Shown here: one piece after another, positions 25,475 through 35,481 of the stretch
Position numbering within the stretch: the first letter of the stretch is position 1
Layout of the letters: every line of letters begins with the position of its first letter
From: Bradyrhizobium sp. CB3481
GTDB lineage: Bacteria > Pseudomonadota > Alphaproteobacteria > Rhizobiales > Xanthobacteraceae
Direction: 5' to 3'
DNA length: 64,000 bases
NCBI RefSeq assembly: GCF_029714305.1
Contig: NZ_CP121647.1
Coordinates: forward strand, 1,260,501 to 1,324,500
The notes under the pieces: model-generated
Database searches by the model: none
The model's input: only the letters and a program-made list of their open reading frames with translations
Told to the model about the DNA's origin: nothing
Program-made: the position numbers and the translations under genes

Positions 25475-28400
25475 TTATCTGGCCTTCTTTTTCTTCTTCT
25501 TGGCCTTGGTCGCTGGCAGCTTCTTTGCTGCTTTCTTGGCCGTTTTCTTCTTTGCCTTTTTGGCCGCGGTCTTTGCCGCCGCCTTCTTGGTCCCCTTTGC
25601 TACCGAAGAAGCCTTTTTGGATTTCGCTGCTTTCTTGGCCTTGGCTTTCTTCGCTACCGGCTTCTTCGCCTTGGCTTTCTGTGCCTTCGCCTTCTTCGTG
25701 CTGGCCTTCGTAGCTTTGGGTTTCCTGGCGTCTTCGGCCTTGTCGGCTTCGATAGCCTTCCTGGCCGCTGCGACCTTCTTGGCCTTCGGTTTGCTCGGCT
25801 CCTCGGCCGCCACGCTTGCCGAAGTCTTCTTGGCCCTGGCCTTCTTCTCCGGCTTGGCAGGTGTCACGCTTTCCGGACCGGCTGGCTCCGGCGCTTCCTC
25901 AGGCTGCTGCACCTGTTCGACGGCCGTCGTCTCGACCAATGCAATGGGCTTGGCCATTTGTTCGATGGCACCGGCCGGCTGCTCGCCTGCGGCAAGCGCC
26001 TTCCATTCCCGCAATGCCTGCGCGTCGCGCGGTGAGACATCGGGATATTCGGCGTCTTCGCCGACCGTGGGGAGAATCTTCCACGACCGCGCGCATTTGG
26101 TGCCCACGGCCTTTTCAACGACGACGGCAACGTCAGGCACATCGGCGAGAGTGAATGCGGTCGCTGGTGCGTCATCATTGGTCACCATCGCATTCGAGGT
26201 GATGCAGACTTCCGCCATGTCGACATCGAACAGCGTGTCGAAGATGTTCTTGTCCGACACATAGACCAGCGGCGAGGCCTCCAGCGAGGAGCCGATGTTC
26301 TTGGCCGCGCGCTCGAGCTCGAGCGCACCGGTGACGACACGGCGGACGTCGCGGATGGTCTCCCACTTGGCGGCGAGGTCGTCGTCGCGGAACTGGTCGA
26401 AGCCTTCCGGGAACAGCGTCAGATGCACCGAGGCTTCCGCATTCGGCTTGTACATCCGCCACGCCTCTTCGGTCGTGAAGCTCAGCACCGGCGCCAGCCA
26501 GCGCAGGATTGCATCGCAGATGATGTCGATTGCGGTCAACGCTGCCTTGCGCGTCGTCGACGACGGCGGATCGCAGTAGAGCGTGTCCTTGCGGATATCG
26601 AAATAGAACGCCGACAATTCGGTGTTCATGAAGGCGGCGAGCGTTGCGACCACCGTCTTGTAGTCGAACTCGGCATAGGCATTGCGCACGATCGTGGCGC
26701 GTTTCGCCAGCTCGTGCAGCATCAGCTGCTCCAGCTCGGGCATGTCGCCATGGGCGATCGCGTCGGCGGGATCGAAGTGATGCAGCGTGCCGAGCATCCA
26801 GCGGATCGAGTTGCGCAGCTTGCGGTAGGTCTCGATGGTGTTCTTGAGGATCTCGGGCCCGATGCGCTGGTCGTCAGCGTAGTCAGTGGCGCAGACCCAG
26901 AGGCGGAGAATATCCGCGCCGGAATCCTTCATCACCTTCTGCGGCTCGACGGTGTTGCCGAGCGACTTCGACATCTTGCGGCCGTTCTCGTCCAGCGTGA
27001 AGCCGTGGGTCAGCACGACGTCATATGGCGCGCGGCCGCGGGTGCCGGCGCTTTCCAAGAGCGAGGAGTGAAACCAGCCGCGATGCTGGTCGCTGCCTTC
27101 GAGATACATCACGGTATCCTCGCCGCCATCGACTTTGCGGACGATGTTACCGAGATTGGGAAAGTTCTGGCGGTCTTCCAGCACGAAGGCGTGCGTCGAG
27201 CCGGAATCGAACCAGACGTCGAGGATGTCGTCGATCTTCTTCCAGTCTTCGCCGGCGCGATCCCCGAGGAAACGTTCGCGCGCGCCGTCCATGTACCAGG
27301 CGTCCGCGCCTTCCTCCATGAAGGCTTCGACGATGCGCTGGTTGACGATTTCGTCCTGCAGGATCTCGGCCGAGCCATCGCCGTTCTCGCGGACGAACAC
27401 GGCGATCGGCACGCCCCAGGCGCGCTGGCGCGAGATCACCCAGTCCGGGCGGCCGGCGATCATGCCGTTGATGCGGTTCTGCCCGGACGGCGGCACCCAT
27501 TGCGTCACCGAGATCGCATGCAGCGCGCGGGCGCGCAGCGTGTCGCCGGGCTTGGTTTTGCCGTCGACCGCAATGTCCTTGTCCATCGCGATGAACCATT
27601 GCGGCGTGTTGCGGAAGATCACCGGCTTCTTGGAACGCCAGGAATGCGGATATTGGTGCTTGAGCCGACCCCGCGCCAGAAGCTTGCCGGCCTCGACCAG
27701 CGCCTTGATCACGGCGTCGTTGGCGTCGCCCTTTTCGCCCTTGTCGTTGATCACGCGTTTGCCGGTGAAGCCGGGCGCATGGTCGGTGTAGGCGCCGTTC
27801 TCGTCGACAGTGTAGGGGATCACGGGGTGGATGCCGCGGGCCTCCAGCTCGCGCACGTTCGCGATCCAGGCATCGAAGTCTTCGCGGCCGTGACCGGGTG
27901 CAGTATGGACGAAGCCGGTGCCGGTGTCGTCGGTGACGTGGTCACCGGGTAACAGCGGCACGGTGAACTCATATCCGCCGCTGAAGCCTCGCAACGGATG
28001 GGCACATTCCACTGCGTCGAGCGTATCGCTCGGCAGGTCGCGCACCTTCTCATAGGCGGTGACGCGCGCCTGCTTGAGCACTTCGCCCGCAAGCGCGTCG
28101 GCGAGGATCAGCAGATCGCCGGTCTTTGCCCAATTATCAGCCGGCGCGTCGGTGACCTTGTAGAGGCCGTAGGCGATCTTCGGCGAGAACGAGATGGCGC
28201 GGTTGCCGGGCAGCGTCCATGGCGTCGTGGTCCAGATCACGACCGACGCCTCGGCGAGCACGCCATGCGCCGGCGAAGTGACCGGAAACTTCACCCACAC
28301 CATGTCGGAGGTGTAATCCTCGTATTCGACCTCGGCTTCCGCCAGCGCGGTCTTCTCAACCACGCTCCACATGACAGGCTTGGAGCCGCGGTAGAGCGTG

Positions 28401-28978
28401 CCGTTGGCGGCGAACTTCATCAGTTCGCGCGCGATCTGCGCTTCGGCCGGATAGCTCATGGTGGCGTAGGGGTGATCCCAGTCGCCGATGATGCCGAGCC
28501 GCTTGAATTCCTCGCGCTGCACGTTGAGCCAGTGCGTCGCATAGGCGCGGCACTCTTTCCGGAATTCCACCATCGCGGTGGAGTCGCGGAAATCAGGCTT
28601 CGGCTTGCCCTTGGAGCGGTAGTTTTCTTCCTCGATCTTCCATTCGATCGGCAGGCCGTGACAGTCCCAGCCCGGCACATAGTTGGAATCGAAGCCGAGC
28701 ATCTGCTGGCTCTTGGTCACCACGTCCTTGAGGATCTTGTTCAGGGCGTGGCCGATATGGATGTTGCCGTTGGCGTAGGGCGGTCCGTCATGCAGCACGA
28801 ACTTGGCGCGGCCGCGCCCGTCGTCGCGCAGCTTTCCGTAGAGGTCGATCTCGTTCCAGTATTTGAGGATCTCCGGCTCGCGCTGCGGCAGGCCGGCGCG
28901 CATCGGGAATTCCGTCTGCGGCAGGAATAGGGTTTTCGAATAGTCTGTGACGTCGGACTTTTGCGGCTGTTGGGACAT
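25475..28978 (-). CDS. ileS: isoleucyl-tRNA synthetase with lysine-rich C-terminal extension
   Basis: Class I synthetase of 1167 residues; about 1000 is usual. [15 protein letters not shown] is the HIGH motif and [12 protein letters not shown] the KMSKS loop; the editing domain and anticodon-binding domain are in order. Near residue 970-1000 the zinc knuckle seen in many bacterial IleRS is degenerate: KCARSWK keeps one Cys pair member only. After about residue 1042 an in-frame tail of about 125 residues consists almost only of Lys and Ala ([31 protein letters not shown]), like histone H1 or AlgP. ATG 28978 gives the normal start; the longer open frame upstream is rejected. Followed directly by lspA. 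Confidence 0.95.
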   Translation of the reverse strand: MSQQPQKSDVTDYSKTLFLPQTEFPMRAGLPQREPEILKYWNEIDLYGKLRDDGRGRAKFVLHDGPPYANGNIHIGHALNKILKDVVTKSQQMLGFDSNYVPGWDCHGLPIEWKIEEENYRSKGKPKPDFRDSTAMVEFRKECRAYATHWLNVQREEFKRLGIIGDWDHPYATMSYPAEAQIARELMKFAANGTLYRGSKPVMWSVVEKTALAEAEVEYEDYTSDMVWVKFPVTSPAHGVLAEASVVIWTTTPWTLPGNRAISFSPKIAYGLYKVTDAPADNWAKTGDLLILADALAGEVLKQARVTAYEKVRDLPSDTLDAVECAHPLRGFSGGYEFTVPLLPGDHVTDDTGTGFVHTAPGHGREDFDAWIANVRELEARGIHPVIPYTVDENGAYTDHAPGFTGKRVINDKGEKGDANDAVIKALVEAGKLLARGRLKHQYPHSWRSKKPVIFRNTPQWFIAMDKDIAVDGKTKPGDTLRARALHAISVTQWVPPSGQNRINGMIAGRPDWVISRQRAWGVPIAVFVRENGDGSAEILQDEIVNQRIVEAFMEEGADAWYMDGARERFLGDRAGEDWKKIDDILDVWFDSGSTHAFVLEDRQNFPNLGNIVRKVDGGEDTVMYLEGSDQHRGWFHSSLLESAGTRGRAPYDVVLTHGFTLDENGRKMSKSLGNTVEPQKVMKDSGADILRLWVCATDYADDQRIGPEILKNTIETYRKLRNSIRWMLGTLHHFDPADAIAHGDMPELEQLMLHELAKRATIVRNAYAEFDYKTVVATLAAFMNTELSAFYFDIRKDTLYCDPPSSTTRKAALTAIDIICDAILRWLAPVLSFTTEEAWRMYKPNAEASVHLTLFPEGFDQFRDDDLAAKWETIRDVRRVVTGALELERAAKNIGSSLEASPLVYVSDKNIFDTLFDVDMAEVCITSNAMVTNDDAPATAFTLADVPDVAVVVEKAVGTKCARSWKILPTVGEDAEYPDVSPRDAQALREWKALAAGEQPAGAIEQMAKPIALVETTAVEQVQQPEEAPEPAGPESVTPAKPEKKARAKKTSASVAAEEPSKPKAKKVAAARKAIEADKAEDARKPKATKASTKKAKAQKAKAKKPVAKKAKAKKAAKSKKASSVAKGTKKAAAKTAAKKAKKKTAKKAAKKLPATKAKKKKKKAR

Positions 28979-29171
28979 GAATGCTCTGGTTTGGCTCGAA
29001 GACGGCGCGGAAACGCGGGGAAGGAGCGGCTGAAAGGCGAATCCCGGTCTTGCGCCGAGCGGACGCTCAGGCGGAAGCCGGGCCCCTAATGCTGATGGTG
29101 CGCCGCGCAAACATGCGGCATTCCATAGCAGGGGGCCGCGAAAATCGCAAAGGCTGCGGGGAGGCGCGGAA

Positions 29172-29702
29172 TCAGGCCCGACGCGGCCGGGCCGGATTTC
29201 CCGCAACCGTGACGCCGGGGGCGACGTCCCGCGTCACCACGCTGCCGGCGCCGATTACGGCGCCGTCGCCGATCGTGACGCCGGGCAGGATGATGGCGGC
29301 GCCGCCGATCCAGACATCGCTGCCGATCCGCACCGGGCGGCCGAATTCAAGGCCGGTTCGCCTGATGTCGGCATCGCGCGGGTGGTCGGCGGCGTAGATC
29401 TGGGTTGCCGGTCCGATTTGGGTGCGGTCGCCGATCACGACTTCCACCACGTCGAGGATGACGCAGTTGAAGTTGAGAAACACCTCGTCGCCGAGGCGGA
29501 TATTGTAGCCGTAATCGCAAAAGAACGGCGGACGGATCACGGCGGCCCGGCCGACATGGCCGAAATGGGCCGACAGCAGGGCGTGACGCTCGGCCACGGG
29601 CGCCGCGAGCGCCGCGTTATAGCGCGCCAGCCACGCCTTGTTGGCGGCGGCATCCGCCTGCAGTTCGCCATCGCCGGGGCGATAGAGTTCGCCCGCCAGC
29701 AT
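29172..29702 (-). CDS. sugar O-acetyltransferase (maltose acetyltransferase/NodL type)
   Basis: 176 residues. An N-terminal Mac domain ([17 protein letters not shown]) precedes a left-handed beta-helix of hexapeptide repeats ([57 protein letters not shown]) ending GNPARPRR. It transfers acetyl from acetyl-CoA to a sugar; the substrate is unknown. The active-site His is in YAADHP. Twenty bases downstream of ribF, so probably co-transcribed. The 193 bases between it and ileS hold no gene that I can support. Confidence 0.92.
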   Translation of the reverse strand: MLAGELYRPGDGELQADAAANKAWLARYNAALAAPVAERHALLSAHFGHVGRAAVIRPPFFCDYGYNIRLGDEVFLNFNCVILDVVEVVIGDRTQIGPATQIYAADHPRDADIRRTGLEFGRPVRIGSDVWIGGAAIILPGVTIGDGAVIGAGSVVTRDVAPGVTVAGNPARPRRA

Positions 29703-29722
29703 TTTTTGCTTTTCAGTCTTAC

Positions 29723-30691
29723 TCAGCCGACCACTCCAAGTTTCGGAAACGCGTCGGGCGCGGCGGCCAGCCGCTCGCGCGCCTTGGCGCTGTCGTCGTC
29801 CATCTGCCTGATGAGCGCGTCGATTGAGTCAAACTTAAGTTCGTCGCGGATGAAAGCGATAAAGGCGACGTCGAGCACGCTGCCATAGAGGTCGCCCTTG
29901 AAGTCGAACAGGAACACTTCGAGCAGCGGCGCGCCATTGTCGAAGGTCGGACGGCGGCCGAAGCTCGCGACCCCATCGAACCGTTCCGCCCCACGCCCGA
30001 CCCGCACCGCATAGATGCCGTGCTTGAGGCTGCAATTCTTGTCGAGGCGGATATTGGCGGTGGGATAGCCGAGATTGCGGCCGCGCTTCTCGCCGTGGAT
30101 CACCTCGCCGCTGACGAACCATGGCCCGCCCAGCATGGCGGCGGCTTCGTCGATCTGGCCCTCCGCCAGCGCCATCCGGATCGCGCTGGAAGACACCGGC
30201 CGTTCCTCGATATCGACATGGGCCTGGACGTCGATCTCGATGCCGAGCCGCGGCCCCTCGCTGACCAGAAGGCTCGGCGAGCCGGCGCGGCCCTTGCCGA
30301 AGTGAAAGTCGTAGCCAACGGCAATGCCGCTGACGCCGAGCCGTCCGATCAGATCATGGTGAATGAAATCTTGCGCCGAGGTTCCGGCCCGGGACTTGTC
30401 GAAGGTCATCACAACAGCGCCGGCAAGCCCGGTACCGGCGAGTAGCCGCAGCTTGTTGGCCTCGTCGGAGAGGCGGAACTGGGGACTGTTCGGGCTGAAA
30501 AAGGTGCGCGGATGCGGCTCGAAGGTGAGGGCGAATGCCGGCTTGCCGTGGGCGCGGCCCATTCGCAGGGCGGCATCGATCACGGCCCGGTGGCCGAGAT
30601 GGACGCCGTCGAAATTGCCCATGGCCACCACCGCCCCGCGGGGGATCTCGGCGGCGGGGGTGGTGTCTCGGATAACGGTGAAACCGGTCAT
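29723..30691 (-). CDS. ribF: bifunctional riboflavin kinase / FMN adenylyltransferase
   Basis: 322 residues that turn riboflavin into FMN and FAD. The N-terminal FAD synthetase part has AMGNFDGVHLGHRAVI and LTFEPHPRTFF, then GYDFHFGKGRAG; the C-terminal kinase has GRNLGYPTANI, GIYAVRV and FDFKGDLYG. ATG 30691 begins the conserved N-terminus; the open frame upstream is discarded. The window also holds riboswitch-controlled ribH, but far away. Confidence 0.95.
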   Translation of the reverse strand: MTGFTVIRDTTPAAEIPRGAVVAMGNFDGVHLGHRAVIDAALRMGRAHGKPAFALTFEPHPRTFFSPNSPQFRLSDEANKLRLLAGTGLAGAVVMTFDKSRAGTSAQDFIHHDLIGRLGVSGIAVGYDFHFGKGRAGSPSLLVSEGPRLGIEIDVQAHVDIEERPVSSSAIRMALAEGQIDEAAAMLGGPWFVSGEVIHGEKRGRNLGYPTANIRLDKNCSLKHGIYAVRVGRGAERFDGVASFGRRPTFDNGAPLLEVFLFDFKGDLYGSVLDVAFIAFIRDELKFDSIDALIRQMDDDSAKARERLAAAPDAFPKLGVVG

Positions 30692-30911
30692 TTCAGGGAT
30701 TCTTAAGGCTTTCAGCTGGGTGAACGCGGCCGGACCGTGGCGCGGCGCCCCCATCGAAGTCAAGCGGGGAGGGGTGGCCGTAAAACGAATGCAATCCGTC
30801 TCGGGCCGTTTACGGGCTGTTTAATGGCTGATGCTAGAGGTTGGAGGGAGGACTGCGGGTCGCGCAGGGCCTGCCGATAGTTTGTGGCGTCAGCGTTGAG
30901 TGGGGGAAAAG

Positions 30912-31307
30912 ATGGCGGTTGATTTGTCCATGCCGGTTCTGGTGGTTGATGATTACAGCACCATGATCCGCATCATCCGAAATCTTTTGAAGCAGCTCGG
31001 CTTCGACAACATCGATGACGCCAGCGACGGCTCGGCCGCGCTCGACAAGATGCGCAGCAAGAAATACGGGCTCGTGATCTCGGACTGGAACATGGAGCCG
31101 ATGACCGGCTACGACCTGCTCAAGGAAGTCCGCGCCGACCCCAACCTGGCCACCACGCCCTTCATCATGATCACCGCTGAATCCAAGACCGAGAACGTGA
31201 TCGCCGCCAAGAAGGCCGGCGTGAACAACTACATCGTCAAGCCGTTCAACGCGGCGACGCTGAAGACCAAGATCGAAGCGGTCTTCCCGGATATGGCAAC
31301 GGCGTAA
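30912..31307 (+). CDS. cheY: CheY-like single-domain response regulator
   Basis: 131 residues, a lone receiver domain close in sequence to enterobacterial CheY. Acidic pocket Asp13-Asp14, phosphoacceptor Asp58 in VISDWNM, Thr in MITAES and Lys in VKPF are all present. The N-terminal VVDDYSTMIRIIRNLLKQLGF follows CheY closely. ATG 30912 is preferred over GTG 30900. No other chemotaxis gene is nearby, so it is an orphan; it may control the flagellar motor or act elsewhere. Flanked by 150-220 bases without genes. Confidence 0.88.
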   Translation: MAVDLSMPVLVVDDYSTMIRIIRNLLKQLGFDNIDDASDGSAALDKMRSKKYGLVISDWNMEPMTGYDLLKEVRADPNLATTPFIMITAESKTENVIAAKKAGVNNYIVKPFNAATLKTKIEAVFPDMATA

Positions 31308-31458
31308 GGCGTCTCGTTTTCGACTGGCTCCAATTTTGGGCAAGCCGGGCTCTGACAGTCCAGGCCATACAAGGTCTTGCGTTTCGAAATGACGCAAGGC
31401 CTATTCCTACTGTGCATGGGGTTGTTTTCGCAATTTTGAGTCCGGTGCAGCGATGCAC

Positions 31459-32313
31459 CTACCACCGCAGCTCGCGCATCAGCGCGCGGGGCGGATGACC
31501 GAACAGCTCCTTCACCGAGGCCGGGTCGAGCTGTTCGATGCCCTCGAATTCCTCGGAATGGATGCCGCGGGTCAGGAAGAGGCAATCGATCCCGAAGCCG
31601 TGTGCGCCGGTGAGATCGGTCCGCACCGAATCGCCGATCGCCAGCACGCGGTCGAGCGCGGTGGGCCGGCCGCGGCGTTCGGCGGCAAGCGCCATGGCGC
31701 GTTCATAGATCGGCCGGTGCGGCTTGCCGTAGAAGATCGCCTCGCCGCCGAGCTCGCGATAGAGCTCGGCGATCGCGCCCGCGCAATAGATCAGCCGGTC
31801 GCCGCGCTCGACGACGATATCGGGGTTGGCGCAGATCAGCGGCAGCTTGTGCTCGCGCGCCTGCAGCATCATGGCGCGATAGTCTTCGGCCGATTCGGTT
31901 TCGTCGTCGAACAGCCCGGTGCAGACGATGTAGTCGGCTTGTTCCAGCGGCGCCATCACGGCGTCGAGGCCGCGGTGGATCGAGGAGTCGCGCTCGGGAC
32001 CGATCCAGAACATCTTCTTGCCGGGGTGGTCGGCGACGAAATTCCGCGTCAGGTCGCCTGAACTGACGATGGCGTCGTAGGTTTCATCGGCGACGCCGAG
32101 CTTGCGCAACTGGCGCTGCACGGAATCGGCCGGCCGCGGCGCGTTGGTGATCAGGATGACGGTCGCGCCGCGCTGGCGGCAGGTGTGCAGCGCCTCGCAG
32201 GCTTCGGGAAAGGATTCCAGCCCGTTATGCACCACGCCCCAGATGTCGGAGAGGACGACCTCGACGCCATCAACGAGGTCGCGCAGCCGCTCAACGAACC
32301 GCAAGGAGGTCAT
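31459..32313 (-). CDS. HAD-superfamily IIA hydrolase (TIGR01459 type)
   Basis: 284 residues. Motif I is LSDIWGVVHNG, where a Trp replaces the second Asp of DxD, as in this subfamily; motif II is ITNAPRP; Lys in YGKPHRPIYE; motif IV IGDSVRTDLTGA. The C2-type cap lies between. The family includes phosphoglycolate/nitrophenyl phosphatase relatives; the substrate is unknown. It lies 15 bases downstream of the EAL protein gene on the same strand, so they may be co-transcribed. Confidence 0.85.
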   Translation of the reverse strand: MTSLRFVERLRDLVDGVEVVLSDIWGVVHNGLESFPEACEALHTCRQRGATVILITNAPRPADSVQRQLRKLGVADETYDAIVSSGDLTRNFVADHPGKKMFWIGPERDSSIHRGLDAVMAPLEQADYIVCTGLFDDETESAEDYRAMMLQAREHKLPLICANPDIVVERGDRLIYCAGAIAELYRELGGEAIFYGKPHRPIYERAMALAAERRGRPTALDRVLAIGDSVRTDLTGAHGFGIDCLFLTRGIHSEEFEGIEQLDPASVKELFGHPPRALMRELRW

Positions 32314-32328
32314 GATTTCCGGAACCCG

Positions 32329-33768
32329 TTAGCCCGGTCCTGCGGCACGGCGCGCCAGGGCGGCATTGCCGCTCGCCCGCACCGGGGGCTGTGCAGGCTG
32401 GCTTGCCATGGAAACGGGGGTACTGGAGGCATTGGGAGTGCCGGGTTCCTTGTTCGCTGTCGCCCCGCCGGTAGCAGATGCCCCTTCCGGCCGCAACGGC
32501 CGCGGCGGCGCAAACAGAAAACCCTGGCCGAAGCGTACGTCGTAATCGAGCAGGTCCACCACCGCGCGCTCGCCCTCGATCTTCTCGGCGATCAGGTCGA
32601 TGCCGAAGCGGCCGAGCAGATCGGAAAGGTCTGAGGGGTGAATGTCCGAGGCCGAGCTCTGCTTGGGATCGAGCAGCAAGGCCGCCGGCACCTTGATGAA
32701 ACGGACGCCGCGATCGGCCAGCTCGCGCGGCTCGATCCTGAGGTCGGTGACATGATCGATCGAGAAGCGGTAGCCGCGCTGCGACAGGGCGGCGAGGTGC
32801 TCGACCTCGATCGGACCGAGCCGGCGGAACATCGCCTGCTTGAATTCGAGCACGAAGGACGGCGCCAGCGCCCGATTGGCTTCGAGGAAGTCCAGGCACT
32901 GGGCGAAATTGGCGGGGTTGGCGAGCGTTGCCGCCGAGACGTTGCAGAACACGCCGACATCCTTGTTGCGCACCATCAGGCGGCGCAGCACCTGCACGCA
33001 GCGCAGCATCACCGCATGGTCGATCTTGCCGATCAGCCCGCCGGCCTCGGCGGTGGCAATGAAATCGTCGGCGGCGATGATCTGGTCCTTGTCGTCGCGC
33101 AGCCGCGTCACCGCCTCATAGAAGCGGACCTTGCGCTGCGGCAGCGTCACCATCGGCTGCAGGTAGATGTCGAGCCGGCTTTCCTCGAGGGCGTTCTTCA
33201 CGGCGGCGAGCAGTTGGGGCTGGCCCCGTGAAGCGGCTTCCGGGGCAGCCGCTGCCGGGGTCGGCCTGACGGCAGGCGCAGGCTGCACCACGGCTGGGGC
33301 AGGCTCGTACTGCGGTTCGGGCTCCGGTTTAGCCGCAGGGGCTGCAGCCGCCGCCGCGGCGCCGGCGGCGATGAGATCCTCGTGGCTCGCCACCGAGACC
33401 GCCAGTTGCTTGACCAGCACGCCAAGCTCGCTGATTTCGCCGACAACCGCCTGGATACGATCGGAGCTGGCAGAGTTCGCCGATACAATCCGTCCCTCGA
33501 CGGCGGCGAGCCGGCGGCCGAACTCGGCGACCTGCCGGGCGAGGTCAGCCGTGCCGCGGGAAAGATCGGCGATCTGGCCGCCGACGTCGGAGCGGTCGCG
33601 CAGCCGCATCGACACGGCGTTGTAGAGGATCAGGAAGGTCAGCGCGGTGAGCGCCACGATCGCCGATTCCATGCCGTTGAAGCCCGCCAGCGCATGCAGG
33701 GCGAGCCCGAGTGAGGCTGCAACCAGCACCATGCAGATGGCGATGAAAATCGTCGAAATGCGAATCAT
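32329..33768 (-). CDS. TipF-like EAL-domain membrane protein, degenerate active site
   Basis: 479 residues. Two N-terminal transmembrane helices (about 3-27 and 34-54), a coiled coil (about 60-130), an Ala/Pro-rich linker and an EAL domain (about 185-425), then a Pro/Ala-rich tail. This is the architecture of Caulobacter TipF, a c-di-GMP receptor that positions the flagellum. The EAL signature reads YEAVTRL and the loop-6 motif DDFGTG reads IDHVTDL, so phosphodiesterase activity is unlikely; Glu and Lys elsewhere (FVLEFKQ, FIKVP, AEKIEGE, GQGFLFA) are kept. Identification as TipF is by domain order and is probable, not certain. Confidence 0.8.
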   Translation of the reverse strand: MIRISTIFIAICMVLVAASLGLALHALAGFNGMESAIVALTALTFLILYNAVSMRLRDRSDVGGQIADLSRGTADLARQVAEFGRRLAAVEGRIVSANSASSDRIQAVVGEISELGVLVKQLAVSVASHEDLIAAGAAAAAAAPAAKPEPEPQYEPAPAVVQPAPAVRPTPAAAAPEAASRGQPQLLAAVKNALEESRLDIYLQPMVTLPQRKVRFYEAVTRLRDDKDQIIAADDFIATAEAGGLIGKIDHAVMLRCVQVLRRLMVRNKDVGVFCNVSAATLANPANFAQCLDFLEANRALAPSFVLEFKQAMFRRLGPIEVEHLAALSQRGYRFSIDHVTDLRIEPRELADRGVRFIKVPAALLLDPKQSSASDIHPSDLSDLLGRFGIDLIAEKIEGERAVVDLLDYDVRFGQGFLFAPPRPLRPEGASATGGATANKEPGTPNASSTPVSMASQPAQPPVRASGNAALARRAAGPG

Positions 33769-33937
33769 GTCGCGCGCTACGCCTTGAGGTCCGAACTGTC
33801 TTCACCCGGGAAAACACGGAAGTTACAGGCACGGTCCGTCTGCGCTCCCAAGCGCAGCAACCTTAGCATCAATGTTGATTCGCCAAGCAGTGTTCTTTGG
33901 ACACGGTTGGAACTGGAAATGCGTTCCAACGTGTTCG

Positions 33938-34018
33938 CGTCCCGGCCTTGAGCCGGGACCCATGTCGAAGCACCGGGACCGTGGAGATGTGGGCCCCGGC
34001 TCGAGGCCGGGGCACGGC
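33938..34018. repeat. paired REP element
   Basis: Two hairpins, CGTCCCGGC-cttga-GCCGGGACCC and GGCCCCGGC-tcga-GGCCGGGGCACGG, separated by about 30 bases. It sits between the aminotransferase stop and the start of the EAL gene. Confidence 0.7.
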
Positions 34019-34026
34019 GGAGGCGT

Positions 34027-35373
34027 CTACGTGACCGCCCGGATCACCTTGCCGACCTTGTCCACGATCTCGCCGATCTGGTCCTCGGTGACGATCAGCG
34101 GCGGGGTCAGCGCCAGCGTGTCGCCGACGGCGCGGAGCATGATGTCGTTGTCGTGGAAGGCGCTGTTGAGCCCGGCAAAGCCGCGCTTGCCCACTCCGTC
34201 CGCCGATGGCGCAAGGTCGATACCGGCGGTCAAACCGATGGTACGGATATCGACCACGTTGGGCAGACCCTTCAGCGACATCACGGCGTCGGCGAATTTC
34301 GGCTCGAGCTGGTTGGCGCGCTCGAACAGCTTTTCGTCGCGGTAGATGTCGAGCGTGGCAAGGCTGGCGGCGCAGGCCAGCGGATGCGCCGAATAGGTGT
34401 AGCCATGGGCGAGCTCGGCCACGTGCTCGGGGCCGGTCATGAAGGCGTCATGGATGGTGTCGCGCACCAGCACGCCGCCCATCGGGGCGGCGCCATTGGT
34501 GACGCCCTTGGCAAAGGTGATCATGTCAGGCAGCACGCCGTAGCGCTCGGCGGCAAAGGCAAAGCCGAGCCGGCCGAAGCCGGTGATCACCTCGTCGAAG
34601 ATCAGGAGGATGCCGTGCTTCTGGGTGATCTCGCGCAGCCGCTTGAGATAGCCCTTCGGCGCAGCCAGCACGCCGGTCGACCCGGCCATCGGCTCGACGA
34701 TCACGGCGGCGATGGTGTTGGCGCCATGCAGGTTGACGAGATCCTCCAGCGCGTCGGCGAAATGCGCGCCATATTCCGGCTCGTCCTTGGTGAAGGCCTG
34801 CTTCTCGCGGTCATAGGTCGCCGGCAGGTGGTCGACGCCCGACAACAGCGAGCCGAAGATCTTGCGGTTGCCGACGATGCCGCCGACCGCCGTGCCGCCG
34901 AAGCCGACGCCGTGATAGCCGCGCACCCGGCCGATCAGGCGCGAGCGGCCGCCCTGGCCGCTGATCTGCTGATAAGCGAGCGCGATCTTCAGCGCGGTAT
35001 CGGCTGCCTCCGAGCCGGAGTTGCAGAAGAAGACGTGGTCGAGGCCTTTCGGTGCCAGCTCGGCGATGCGGCTGGCGAGTTCGAACGCCTGCGGAATGCC
35101 GAATTGGAACGGCGGGGCGTAGTCCAGCGTCGCGGCCATCTTGGCAATGGCGTCCGAAATTTGCGTGCGGCCGTGGCCGGCATTGGTGCACCACATCCCG
35201 GCGGCGGCATCGATCAGCTTGCGGCCGTCGGCGGTGAAGTAATGCATGTCCTTGGCGCCGGTGAGCAGCCGCGGGTTTTTCTTGAACGCCCGGTTCGCGG
35301 TGAACGGCATCCAGTGCGCGGCGAGATCGTTCGGAACATTGACCGGGGTCGGGCGGGGGCTCTTGTCCAGCAT
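34027..35373 (-). CDS. class III aminotransferase (beta-alanine/omega-amino acid:pyruvate type)
   Basis: 448 residues, PLP-dependent. HWMPFTANRAFKKNPRLL at the start, SGSEAADTALKIA (phosphate-binding), GYHGVGFGGTAVGG, IFDEVITGFGRLG, and the Schiff-base Lys in ITFAKGVTNGAAPMGGV are the hallmarks of the omega-amino acid:pyruvate branch. ATG 35373 is the conserved start. The substrate (beta-alanine, taurine, or another omega-amine) cannot be read from sequence. No pathway partner is adjacent. Confidence 0.88.
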   Translation of the reverse strand: MLDKSPRPTPVNVPNDLAAHWMPFTANRAFKKNPRLLTGAKDMHYFTADGRKLIDAAAGMWCTNAGHGRTQISDAIAKMAATLDYAPPFQFGIPQAFELASRIAELAPKGLDHVFFCNSGSEAADTALKIALAYQQISGQGGRSRLIGRVRGYHGVGFGGTAVGGIVGNRKIFGSLLSGVDHLPATYDREKQAFTKDEPEYGAHFADALEDLVNLHGANTIAAVIVEPMAGSTGVLAAPKGYLKRLREITQKHGILLIFDEVITGFGRLGFAFAAERYGVLPDMITFAKGVTNGAAPMGGVLVRDTIHDAFMTGPEHVAELAHGYTYSAHPLACAASLATLDIYRDEKLFERANQLEPKFADAVMSLKGLPNVVDIRTIGLTAGIDLAPSADGVGKRGFAGLNSAFHDNDIMLRAVGDTLALTPPLIVTEDQIGEIVDKVGKVIRAVT

Positions 35374-35481
35374 GGGGCGGCCTCTTTGATGTTTGGAACG
35401 TTGGGTTCGTGCCAAACTACCAGTTTCACCGCTCAACGGGAACGCCGCCGCGCCGTGATATTTCCGCGCAACTTCTACACT

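Noticed and set aside
25449..26264. A forward-strand frame rich in Phe and Leu opposite the IleS tail.
   Set aside because: It is the complement of lysine codons read in reverse; no start signal or family.
31360..31425. A stem (GGTCTTGCGT / ACGCAAGGCC) after cheY as terminator.
   Set aside because: The arms are imperfect and no T-run follows, so termination is not supported.
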